From Streptomyces sp. CB02414 (lineage in GTDB: Bacteria; Actinomycetota; Actinomycetes; Streptomycetales; Streptomycetaceae): 64,000 nt of DNA. The notes beneath the pieces are model-generated. The model worked only from the letters and a program-made list of their open reading frames with translations. It did no database searches and had not been told where the DNA came from. Each line of letters starts with the position of its first letter. Position 1 is the first letter of the stretch. Where the stretch lies: the NCBI RefSeq assembly GCF_001905385.1, contig NZ_LIPF01000005.1, positions 1-64,000 of the forward strand, written 5' to 3'. Made by a program: the position numbers and the translations under genes. This document shows positions 34,778 through 45,107 of the stretch, piece after piece.

Positions 34778-35791
34778 ATGGACAGGCGAGGCTTCAACCG
34801 ACGCGTACTGCTGGGCGGCGCGGCCGTCGCGACATCGTTGTCCATCGCTCCGGAGACTGCGGGCGCGGCGGCCGAGGGCAAGGGGGTCACGGCGCCGACG
34901 GCACCTGCCGGAGGCGAGGTGAGACACATCAAGATGTACGCCGAGAAGCTGCCCGACGGACAGATGGGCTACGGGCTGGAGAAGGGCAAGGCGTCCATTC
35001 CCGGCCCGCTGATCGAGCTCAACGAGGGCGACACGCTGCACATCGAGTTCACGAACACGATGGACGTGCGGGCGAGCCTGCACGTCCACGGCCTGGACTA
35101 CGAGATCTCCAGCGACGGCACCGCCATGAACAAGAGCGACGTCGAGCCCGGCGGCACCCGCACCTACACCTGGCGCACCCACAAGCCCGGCCGCCGCGCG
35201 GACGGCACCTGGCGGTCGGGCAGCGCGGGCTACTGGCACTACCACGACCACGTCGTCGGCACCGAGCACGGCACGGGTGGCATCCGCAAGGGCCTGTACG
35301 GCCCGGTGATCGTGCGCCGCAAGGGCGACGTACTGCCGGACGCGACCCACACGATCGTCTTCAACGACATGCTCATCAACAACCGCGACCCGCACACCGG
35401 GCCGGACTTCGAGGCCACCGTGGGCGACCGCGTCGAGATCGTGATGATCACGCACGGCGAGTACTACCACACCTTCCACATGCACGGTCACCGCTGGGCC
35501 GACAACCGCACCGGCATGCTCACCGGCCCCGACGACCCGAGCCAGGTCATCGACAACAAGATCACCGGTCCCGCGGACTCCTTCGGCTTCCAGATCATCG
35601 CGGGGGAGGGGGTGGGCGCCGGGGCGTGGATGTACCACTGCCACGTGCAGAGCCACTCCGACATGGGCATGGTGGGGCTGTTCCTGGTGAAGAAGCCGGA
35701 CGGCACGATCCCCGGCTACGACCCGCACGAGCACGCGCACGGGAGCGGCGGTGGTGAGCAGACCGCCGAGGCGCCCGCGCACCAGCACTGA
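34778..35791 (+). CDS. two-domain small laccase (SLAC), multicopper oxidase
   Basis: 337 residues from the ATG at 34778 (GGGGAG, 6-base spacing). A Tat signal, DRRGFNRRVLLGGAAVATSL, opens the protein. Copper-binding sites: LHVHGLDYE and YWHYHDHVVGTEHG in domain 1, HTFHMHGHRWADN and WMYHCHVQSHSDMGM in domain 2, which holds the type-1 copper (HCHVQSHSDM). The two-domain, about 340-residue, His-rich-tailed form is the known Streptomyces small laccase, which works as a homotrimer with the trinuclear sites between monomers. It oxidises phenols and takes part in copper-dependent development. It is divergent from the ThuA-dehydrogenase operon across 237 bases. Confidence 0.95.
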   Translation: MDRRGFNRRVLLGGAAVATSLSIAPETAGAAAEGKGVTAPTAPAGGEVRHIKMYAEKLPDGQMGYGLEKGKASIPGPLIELNEGDTLHIEFTNTMDVRASLHVHGLDYEISSDGTAMNKSDVEPGGTRTYTWRTHKPGRRADGTWRSGSAGYWHYHDHVVGTEHGTGGIRKGLYGPVIVRRKGDVLPDATHTIVFNDMLINNRDPHTGPDFEATVGDRVEIVMITHGEYYHTFHMHGHRWADNRTGMLTGPDDPSQVIDNKITGPADSFGFQIIAGEGVGAGAWMYHCHVQSHSDMGMVGLFLVKKPDGTIPGYDPHEHAHGSGGGEQTAEAPAHQH

Positions 35792-35811
35792 CGGGCCCGG
35801 CGGACGGTGAC

Positions 35812-35823
35812 GAGAGCGCTCTC
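35812..35823. promoter_or_regulatory. perfect palindromic operator GAGAGCGCTCTC before the LacI-type gene
   Basis: A 12-bp perfect palindrome with the central CG typical of LacI/GalR operators, 56 bases upstream of the regulator's GTG start and 21 bases after the laccase stop. It is a single copy in the region. Autoregulation is the simplest reading. Confidence 0.75.
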
Positions 35824-35878
35824 TCCCGTCCGGTGGCTGCGGCTATCCTGGCCGCAGCCACCGACGAGGAGCCCAGAA

Positions 35879-36928
35879 GTGACCGACACAGCGCCACGTC
35901 CCACGCTGGAGGCCGTGGCCGAGCGGGCCGGGGTCTCGCGGGCCACCGTCTCCCGGGTGGTCAACGGGGCGCACGGGGTGCGCGAGGCGCTGGCCGAGCG
36001 GGTCCGGCGCGCGGTGGAGGAGCTGGGATACGTGCCCAACCAGGCCGCCCGCTCCCTCGTGACCAGACGCCACGACGCCGTCGCCGTGGTCGCCGCCGAG
36101 CCGGAGACCCGGGTCTTCGCCGACCCGTACTTCGCCCAGCAACTCCGCGGCATCAGCAAGGAGCTGACCGCCCACGACAGCCAGCTGGTGCTGCTGCTCA
36201 CCGAGGGCCGCGAGGACCACGCGCGCGTCGGCCGCTACCTGGCCGGCGGCCATGTCGACGGCGCGCTGGTCTTCTCCCTGCACCTCGACGACCCGCTGCC
36301 CGGCCTCGTCCTCGGCGCCGGTGTGCCGACTGTGTTCGGCGGGCGCCCCGGCTGGGACGACGGCCGGGACGGCGTGGCCTACGTCGACAGCGACAACCGC
36401 GGCGGCGCCCGCGACGCCGTGCGCCACCTCGCCGGCCTCGGCCGCAACCGCATCGCGCACATCACCGGTCCGCTCGACCAGACCTCCGCCGCCGACCGGC
36501 TGGCCGGCTTCCGCGACGTGCGGGCGGACACCGACGAGGGGCTGGTCGCGCGCGGGGACTTCACCTCGGGCGGCGGAGAGCGGGCGATGCGGGAACTGCT
36601 GGAGCGCCGCCCCGACCTGGACGCCGTGTTCGCCGCCAACGACCTCACCGCGGCGGGCGCCCTCAGGGTGCTGCGCGAGCGCGGCCGCCGGGTGCCGGAC
36701 GACGTGGCCGTGGTCGGCTTCGACGACATGCTGCCGGTCGCCGAGGAGACCGACCCGCCACTGACCACGGTCCGTCAGGACATCGAGGAGATGGGCCGGC
36801 TGATGGCCCGCCTGCTGCTGCGCGGCCTGGACCGGGACCCGGGTGCCGGGCACACCGCGCCGTCCCCGGCGGTCACACCGTCGGGAGTCGTGCTGCCGAC
36901 CACCCTGGTCCGCCGCGCGAGCGCGTGA
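35879..36928 (+). CDS. LacI/GalR-family transcriptional regulator
   Basis: 349 residues from GTG 35879 (GAGGAG 7 bases upstream). The HTH and hinge: PTLEAVAERAGVSRATVSRV, then LGYVPNQAARSLVTRR. A periplasmic-binding-like effector domain follows (65-340), with the family blocks DAVFAANDLTAAGALRVL and VAVVGFDDMLPVAEETDPPL. The effector is probably a sugar but cannot be read from sequence. The perfect dyad at 35812-35823 is its likely own operator. No sugar operon adjoins, so targets outside the window are possible, including the sugar-oxidising genes at 29.9-34.5 kb. Confidence 0.92.
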   Translation: MTDTAPRPTLEAVAERAGVSRATVSRVVNGAHGVREALAERVRRAVEELGYVPNQAARSLVTRRHDAVAVVAAEPETRVFADPYFAQQLRGISKELTAHDSQLVLLLTEGREDHARVGRYLAGGHVDGALVFSLHLDDPLPGLVLGAGVPTVFGGRPGWDDGRDGVAYVDSDNRGGARDAVRHLAGLGRNRIAHITGPLDQTSAADRLAGFRDVRADTDEGLVARGDFTSGGGERAMRELLERRPDLDAVFAANDLTAAGALRVLRERGRRVPDDVAVVGFDDMLPVAEETDPPLTTVRQDIEEMGRLMARLLLRGLDRDPGAGHTAPSPAVTPSGVVLPTTLVRRASA

Positions 36929-37082
36929 GGCGGCGTGGACGCACCGCCACTCGCTACTCGCCTCCGCGCGCCGCCGTGCACCCTGGCGCGGGACGGAGGA
37001 CCATCGGGTCGGCCGGGGGCCCGCGGAGCGGTGTTGATCCCGCGTTGATCGAACGTTTTTCGCCGCCCGGCACGCTCCTGCC

Positions 37083-37322
37083 ATGCACATCGAAACCACC
37101 GCGACGCCCGACCTCGCCTGGCAGCAGGAGGCGTTGTGCGCACAGACCGGGGGCGACTTCTTCTTCCCCGAGCCCGGCAGCTCCGTACGCGACGCCAAGC
37201 GGATCTGCGCCCTGTGCCCGATCCGCACGGTCTGCCTGGAGTACGCGCTGAGCAACGACGAGCGGTTCGGCGTGTGGGGCGGACTGTCGGAGAAGGAGCG
37301 GCTGGCCCTGCGGCGCGGATAA
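37083..37322 (+). CDS. wblH: WhiB-like iron-sulfur regulator
   Basis: 79 residues with the four cluster cysteines: ALCAQTGG, then CALC (C-x2-C), then VCLEYAL. These are followed by the turn GVWGGLSEKERL and a short basic end (LALRRG). This is the minimal Wbl form, which binds the sigma-factor region 4 and modulates specific promoters. I recall the S. coelicolor Wbl protein at this position being called WblH; the symbol rests on gene order and memory. No Shine-Dalgarno is visible before the ATG. Confidence 0.85.
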   Translation: MHIETTATPDLAWQQEALCAQTGGDFFFPEPGSSVRDAKRICALCPIRTVCLEYALSNDERFGVWGGLSEKERLALRRG

Positions 37323-37362
37323 TTCGCTGGGTCCCGCGTGTCACGGCAGGCACAATCCCCAC

Positions 37363-40300
37363 ATGTCGCCGACCTCCGCGCAGCACGAGACCGAAAGCCT
37401 GCTGCACGCCCTCGACCCGCTCGACCACCCGCGTCGCATGCGGGAACTCGTCAGCCGTGCGCGGCAGTGGACCGCCCCACGGCCCGTGCTGGCCGAACTG
37501 GAACGGCGTGGAGCCCACGGGCGCGGGCTCGCCGTGATCGCCGCGTCCGCCACGGGCGACGCCGGGTGGATCGCGGACCGCATCGCCGACACCGACCCGT
37601 ACGTGCGCGGTCACGCTCTGCGGGTCGCCCACGGCCCGCGCACACCGGACGCGGCCTTCGAGGCGGCGCTCGCCGACGCGCCCGAGGCGGCCCGCCGGGA
37701 CCTGCTGCGCGCGATCGTGGCCGACCGCCGCGCCGCCCTCGCCGACCGGCTGGTCGAAGGGGTCCGGCGCGACTGGGGCGACACCGAGGCGGCCCGCCTG
37801 CTGCCGGGCTGCACCGCTCCGGTGGTGGCGCGGCTGCTGCCCGGCCTGCTGCACGCCGTCCGGGCGTGGCGCGCGCTCGCCACCCGGCACCCCACGACAC
37901 TGCTGGACGTCCTCGAGCAGGAACTGACCGGGCTGCCCGAGGCGTTGCGCGACACCTGGTGGCACCGGTACGCGCAGGCCGTGACGGCGCTGACCCCTTT
38001 CGATCCGGCGCGCGTGCTCGGGCTGCTGGACCGCCACGGACCGGGCCGGCTGCCCTACGGACTGCGCCCCCACCTCCCCGCCTTCGCCGCCGCCGACCCG
38101 CGACGCGTACTGCGGCTGCTGCTCACACCCGCGTGGTCGGACGTCGCCGGCGTCCACCGGATGGGGCGCACGGCACTGTACCGGCTGACCCGCACCGACT
38201 CGCCGGAACTCGTCGCCTACGGCAGGACCCGGCTGCCGTACGGCGACTTCCCGCGGCTGCTGAAGGCGCTCCCGCCCGCCCGGCGCCATGCCCTGTACAC
38301 GGCCGTCCGGGAGGGGCGCGGAGCCGCGGAGGCCGCCGTCGACACCGGCCTGCTGGAGGCGCTGCCCCGCCGGCACGCGATACCGGAGGCCCGTGAGACC
38401 GCGGCCCGCGCGCGTGAGCGGGGGGCCTCCGCGATCGCGGTCCTCACCGCCGAGTCCTTCCTGCCCGTGGCCGAGGTCCGCGACCGGCTGCTGGCAGCCA
38501 CCGGGCGACCGGACGCCGAGGACCGTAGCCGGGCCTGGTCGCTGCTGATCGGCAACGCCGCACGCTCCGGCGACCCGGCCGCCGTCACCGCCGTCCTGCG
38601 GGACATGGCACGGCTGCGCAACGAACAGGACCCGGTGCGATCCGCCGCCCTGCGGGCGCTGGCCGGCACCCGCGCCGCGCTGTTCACCGAGGAGTCCGCC
38701 GAACACCTGGACCGCGTCGCCACCGACGCCGTCGAGGCGCGCGACTGTTCCGCCGGCACCCGCCGACCGCTGATCTCCCTGGCGCTCGCCGTGCTGGCCG
38801 AGCACGCGGCGACGGGCCCGCACGCCCTGGTCGACTGGTCGCTGCGCGCCCTGGTCCGCCTGTCCGAGAGCACCGGCCGTGTGGAACTGGGCCGCCTCGA
38901 CCGCACCCTGCGGCGCGGTCAGGAACGGCTGGTGTTCGAGGCCATGCGGCCGTGGCTGGAGGCCCGCGCCTCGAAGGGCGACCACGGCCCGGTCCTCGCC
39001 TTCGCCGAGTCCGTCGGCCGACGTGCGCATGACATGACCGACTTGCAGGAACTGCTCTGGCGGGCCTTCCGCGACGGCGACGTCACGGCCGCGAGCGGCG
39101 CGCTGCTCGCGTGGCTCGAGCCGGTCCGCACCCGCGACGAACGGGTGGCGCGCGTGCTGGCCCACGACCCGTCGGCGGTCGACCTGCCGGTGGTGTGGCG
39201 GCTGCTCGCGCGGCGCCGCACCGATCTGCTCGGCGCGGTGCTCGCCGACACCCCGCCGCACGGCCGGTTCCTGCCCGAGGGCAGGCCGCTCACCGTGTGG
39301 GTGGAGGCCGCGGACGTAAGGCGCTGGGTACCGCGGCAGCAGGCGCGCTTGCTGCGGCGCCTGTCGGCCCAGGCCGCGGACACCTCGCTGCCGCGCCAGG
39401 AGCGCGCCGAGGCCGTCACCGAGGCCGCCGGGGTGCCCGACGGCGGTGCCGACGTCGCACGCCGCTGGACCGCGTCGCCCGACGTCGAGATCGCCGAGGC
39501 CGCGCTCGCCGCCCTCGCCCGCACCGACCGGGCCGCCGAGGTCCTGCCCGAACTGCTCGCCCACGCCGGCGGCGACCGGGCCCGCGTCGCCGTGTACGCC
39601 GCCACCCAGGCGTCCCGGCACGTGCCGCCGTCGCGACTCGCCGGCCACCTGCGGGACGTACTGCGGGCACCGGACGCCAAGGTGACCAGCCGCAAGGAGG
39701 CGGTCCGGCTCGCCGCCGCCAGGCTTCCCGGGCCGGAAGCGGCCGCCCTGGTCACCGAGGTGTACGCCCGCCCGGGCGCCCACCCCGACGTACGCGCCGC
39801 CTGTGTCGCGTCCGCCGGCGCGCTGCTCGGGCACGAGGAGGTCTGGGAGCTGCTGGGCGACGCCGCGGCCGGTGCGCCGGTCCTGCGGACGGCGGTGCTG
39901 CGGGTCCTGCCGCTGGACCTGCCGGAGCACCACCGCGCCCGGTACGCGCAGCTGGTGCGTTCGGTCGCCGCCACCGACGACACCGCGACCGCCCTCAGCG
40001 CCTTCCGGGCGCTGGCCCGCTGGACCCCGTGGGCGGCCGAGGCGCCAGGGGTGCTCGTCGAGGCGCTCACGGACCTCTCGAACCGCGAGACGTGGCACGG
40101 TGCGGCGAGTGCCCTGACGGAAGCGGCGTCCGCTTCGCCGCACGGACTGGCCGGACTGCTGGACGCGCTGCGCACGCTGGCCGGCTCGTCCGCCGACGAG
40201 GACGACGACGCCGGGGAGCGCCGTGACCGCCCGGCACGGCAGCGTGTGGCGGCGCTCGTCGAGCAGCCCGGCGGGTCCGGCCCCGGCACCGGGGCCGCCC

Positions 40301-40722
40301 GCCGGCCGGCCGCGCTGGCGGCAGCCGAACTCCTCGGCGGGTACGACGCCTACGCCGCGCAGGCCGCCGGGCTCGCGGCGGCCTGCGCCGACCTGGCCGC
40401 CGTACCGCCGTGTCTGGACCGGGTGACCGCCCTGGCGGGTCCCGGCCGACCCGCGCTCGCCGCACGGGTCGCCGACACGGTGCGCGACCGGCTGGAGAGC
40501 CGGGGAGAGGCCGTGGACCCCGAGACCCTGCACGCCGAGGCCGTCGCCCTGGCCGGCCACGGCGGACACGCCGAGGGACTGATGGCCGTCGCGGTCACCG
40601 GCGCGCTGGGCGGCCGAGAGGACTGGCCGCGGCCGTGGCGCGCACTGCTGCGGACCCTGCGCCGCCACCCGGTCGCCGACGTACGGGACGCGTCACTGGA
40701 GGAGACGACGGCCTACGAGTGA
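37363..40722 (+). CDS. very large helical-repeat (HEAT/ARM-like) protein, unknown function
   Basis: 1,119 residues, almost entirely alpha-helical with a rhythm of Ala/Leu/Arg-rich 35-45-residue units: WIADRIADTDPYVRGHALRV near 63, DVEIAEAALAALARTDRAAE near 705, RARVAVYAATQASRHVPPSR near 740, VTSRKEAVRLAAARLPGPEA near 770. No catalytic motif, signal peptide or membrane segment is seen. It probably forms an extended solenoid for protein binding. It starts 40 bases after the WhiB-like gene and may be co-transcribed with it. HEAT-like repeats are inferred by eye. Confidence 0.8.
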   Translation: MSPTSAQHETESLLHALDPLDHPRRMRELVSRARQWTAPRPVLAELERRGAHGRGLAVIAASATGDAGWIADRIADTDPYVRGHALRVAHGPRTPDAAFEAALADAPEAARRDLLRAIVADRRAALADRLVEGVRRDWGDTEAARLLPGCTAPVVARLLPGLLHAVRAWRALATRHPTTLLDVLEQELTGLPEALRDTWWHRYAQAVTALTPFDPARVLGLLDRHGPGRLPYGLRPHLPAFAAADPRRVLRLLLTPAWSDVAGVHRMGRTALYRLTRTDSPELVAYGRTRLPYGDFPRLLKALPPARRHALYTAVREGRGAAEAAVDTGLLEALPRRHAIPEARETAARARERGASAIAVLTAESFLPVAEVRDRLLAATGRPDAEDRSRAWSLLIGNAARSGDPAAVTAVLRDMARLRNEQDPVRSAALRALAGTRAALFTEESAEHLDRVATDAVEARDCSAGTRRPLISLALAVLAEHAATGPHALVDWSLRALVRLSESTGRVELGRLDRTLRRGQERLVFEAMRPWLEARASKGDHGPVLAFAESVGRRAHDMTDLQELLWRAFRDGDVTAASGALLAWLEPVRTRDERVARVLAHDPSAVDLPVVWRLLARRRTDLLGAVLADTPPHGRFLPEGRPLTVWVEAADVRRWVPRQQARLLRRLSAQAADTSLPRQERAEAVTEAAGVPDGGADVARRWTASPDVEIAEAALAALARTDRAAEVLPELLAHAGGDRARVAVYAATQASRHVPPSRLAGHLRDVLRAPDAKVTSRKEAVRLAAARLPGPEAAALVTEVYARPGAHPDVRAACVASAGALLGHEEVWELLGDAAAGAPVLRTAVLRVLPLDLPEHHRARYAQLVRSVAATDDTATALSAFRALARWTPWAAEAPGVLVEALTDLSNRETWHGAASALTEAASASPHGLAGLLDALRTLAGSSADEDDDAGERRDRPARQRVAALVEQPGGSGPGTGAARRPAALAAAELLGGYDAYAAQAAGLAAACADLAAVPPCLDRVTALAGPGRPALAARVADTVRDRLESRGEAVDPETLHAEAVALAGHGGHAEGLMAVAVTGALGGREDWPRPWRALLRTLRRHPVADVRDASLEETTAYE

Positions 40723-40778
40723 CGTCGGCCGGCGGGAAGGCGGCCGGGGCCGGCTCAGCACCGGGTGGTGGGCGCGGG

Positions 40779-41753
40779 TCAGTGTGCCGCGCGGGCCGCC
40801 ATCCGGGCCTTGCGTGCCGCCAGCTTCTCGTCGAACTTGGCGGCCTCCGAGTCCAGGCCGCCCATGAACAGCCCCAGTTCCTCCTGGGCCTGCTGCCCCT
40901 CGGGGCCCAGCCCGTCGATCTCCATGATCTTCAGGAAGCGCAGCACGGGCTGGATCACGTCGTCGTGGTGGATGCGCAGGTTGTAGACCTCGCCGATCGC
41001 CATCTGCGCGGCGGCCCGCTCGAAGCCCGGGATGCCGTGTCCGGGCATCCGGAAGTTCACGACCACGTCCCGCACCGCCTGCATGGTGAGGTCGGGCGCG
41101 AGCTCGAAGGCGGCCTTGAGCAGGTTCCGGTAGAAGACCATGTGCAGGTTCTCGTCGGTCGCGATGCGGGCCAGCATGCGGTCGCAGATCGGGTCGCCCG
41201 ACTGGTGACCGGTGTTGCGGTGCGAGATGCGCGTGGCCAGCTCCTGGAAGGCGACGTAGGCCACCGAGTGGAGCATCGAGTGCCGGTTGTCCGACTCGAA
41301 GCCCTCGCTCATGTGGGACATGCGGAACTGCTCCAGCTTGTCCGGGTCGACGGCCCGGGAGGTGAGCAGGTAGTCCCGCATGACGATGCCGTGCCGGCCC
41401 TCCTCGGCGGTCCAGCGGTGCACCCAGGTGCCCCAGGCGCCGTCGCGGCCGAAGAGGCTGGCGATCTCGTGGTGGTAGCTGGGGAGGTTGTCCTCCGTCA
41501 GCAGGTTCACCACGAGGGCGATGCGCCCGATCTCGGTGACCTTCGACTGGTCCTTCTCCCAGGCCTCGCCGTCCTCGAAGAGGCCCGGGAAGTTCCGGCC
41601 GTCGGTCCACGGCACGTACTCGTGCGGCATCCAGTCCTTGGCGACCTTCAGATGCCGGTTCAGTTCCCTCTCGACCACTTCCTCCAGCGCGTACAGCAGC
41701 CGGGCGTCGGTCCATTCGGCGGAACTGCCGAGGTGCGGGGAGACGATCGTCAC
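40779..41753 (-). CDS. soluble acyl-ACP desaturase (di-iron, FA_desaturase_2)
   Basis: 324 residues of the stearoyl-ACP Delta9-desaturase family. The two EExxH-type di-iron helices are seen in WTAEEGRHGIVMRDYL near 150 and ATDENLHMVFYRNLL near 235, with further carboxylates at ERELNRHLKVA near 30. Soluble desaturases use reduced ferredoxin and O2 to place a double bond in acyl-ACP. The upstream region carries three 15-bp tandem repeats (41832-41876), a likely site for a lipid-responsive regulator encoded elsewhere. Confidence 0.92.
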   Translation of the reverse strand: MTIVSPHLGSSAEWTDARLLYALEEVVERELNRHLKVAKDWMPHEYVPWTDGRNFPGLFEDGEAWEKDQSKVTEIGRIALVVNLLTEDNLPSYHHEIASLFGRDGAWGTWVHRWTAEEGRHGIVMRDYLLTSRAVDPDKLEQFRMSHMSEGFESDNRHSMLHSVAYVAFQELATRISHRNTGHQSGDPICDRMLARIATDENLHMVFYRNLLKAAFELAPDLTMQAVRDVVVNFRMPGHGIPGFERAAAQMAIGEVYNLRIHHDDVIQPVLRFLKIMEIDGLGPEGQQAQEELGLFMGGLDSEAAKFDEKLAARKARMAARAAH

Positions 41754-41819
41754 GGAGAACTCCAGGGGACGTGCGACAAACAGACCGGAAGAGCAACCGG
41801 CGAGCGGGCCGGTGGACGG

Positions 41820-41876
41820 AACCTACGGGATCGTAGGCTACGAAACCGTAGGTTACGAGGGCGTAGGTTAAACGCA
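41820..41876. promoter_or_regulatory. 15-bp tandem repeats and dyads upstream of the desaturase
   Basis: CGTAGG(C/T)TA recurs at 41832, 41847 and 41862, exactly 15 bases apart. The first copy also pairs with CCTACG at 41822-41827 to give CCTACG-N4-CGTAGG, and CGTAGGCTACG (41832-41842) is itself a near-palindrome. It lies 67-123 bases before the start codon on the template side of the promoter region. The pattern resembles TetR-type operators of lipid genes and could also overlap the -10 region. The rest of 41754-41970 holds nothing else I recognise. Confidence 0.7.
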
Positions 41877-41970
41877 CCGTAAAGGCCGCTGATCAGCACC
41901 CGTTCAGCAGGGCTTGCGAAGACCCCGAGACCCGCAGGTCCCGGGGCCGGACGGGTGACGTGCCCGTCCC

Positions 41971-42747
41971 TCAGGCGTACAGCTCCCGCAGCCGGACCGA
42001 GAGGCACGTCACACAGCCTTCGAGCTTCTCGAACTCGCCGATGTCCACGATCACCGGCTCGTGGCCGAGGTCGGCGAGCAGCTCCGCCGTCTTCGGCGCG
42101 CTCGCCGCCATCAGCAGCCTCCCGCCCCCGAGCAGCACCACGTGCGCCCCCGACTCCTCCGGCACCGGCAGGAACCGGGGGAACAGCGACGGCACGTCCG
42201 TCATCGGGATGTGCCCGATCACCGTCCCGTCCGGCAGCGCGGTCACCGCCGACTTCAGGTGCAGCACCCGGCTCACCGGCACGGCGACCACCCGGGCGCC
42301 CAGCGGCTCGAACGCCGCCCGCAACTGCTGGACCCCGGCCGCGTTGGTCCGCCCGCCCCTCCCCACGTAGACCGTGTCACCGATCTTCAGCACGTCGCCG
42401 CCGTCCAGCGTGCCCGGCTCCCAGATCCAGTTGACCGAGCAGCCCAGCCGCGCCACGGCCTCCTCGACACCCGGGGTCTCCGCCCGCCGCGACTCGGCGC
42501 CGGGCCGCGTGATCAGGGCGACGTTCCTGTACATGACGACGGTGTCCTCGACGAACACCGAGTCCGGGCAGTCGTCGGCCGGGTCCACCTCCAGCGTCTC
42601 CCAGCCGTGCGCGCCCAGCGCCTCGACGTACGCCTCCCACTGCTCGACGGCGAGGCCGTGATCGACCCGTTCGCGTTCGACGTGGGTGACCAGCCCCTCG
42701 GCGAGGCGGGGGCTCGGGCGGCGGACGAGGGCCTTCTTGCTGGGCAC
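41971..42747 (-). CDS. dimethylarginine dimethylaminohydrolase (DDAH-type amidinotransferase)
   Basis: 258 residues from GTG 42747 (GGAG 8 bases upstream); longer starts would add a basic tail outside the family length. Blocks: PDSVFVEDTVVMYRNVALIT (substrate Asp/Glu), GTLDGGDVLKIGDTVYVGRG, catalytic His in RVLHLKSAVTALP, and the C-terminal nucleophile Cys in KLEGCVTCLSVRL. It converts methylated arginines to citrulline plus methylamines; the source of such substrates in Streptomyces is unclear. Confidence 0.9.
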   Translation of the reverse strand: MPSKKALVRRPSPRLAEGLVTHVERERVDHGLAVEQWEAYVEALGAHGWETLEVDPADDCPDSVFVEDTVVMYRNVALITRPGAESRRAETPGVEEAVARLGCSVNWIWEPGTLDGGDVLKIGDTVYVGRGGRTNAAGVQQLRAAFEPLGARVVAVPVSRVLHLKSAVTALPDGTVIGHIPMTDVPSLFPRFLPVPEESGAHVVLLGGGRLLMAASAPKTAELLADLGHEPVIVDIGEFEKLEGCVTCLSVRLRELYA

Positions 42748-42838
42748 GAGGGGTTCTCCGGGGTCTCCGAATCGACGCTGGCTGCTCCGGCGCCGGTTGG
42801 CCATCATGCAGGGCGGCCCCGCGCGGACGGAACCCCCG

Positions 42839-45097
<2,259 letters not shown>

Positions 45098-45107
45098 GCG
45101 GGTGACG

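Noticed and set aside
36775..40668. 1,297-codon open frame on the minus strand
   Set aside because: It is the antisense of the plus-strand repeat protein and the LacI 3' end, open only because of high third-position GC. The composition is low-complexity Gly/Arg/Gln without any domain.
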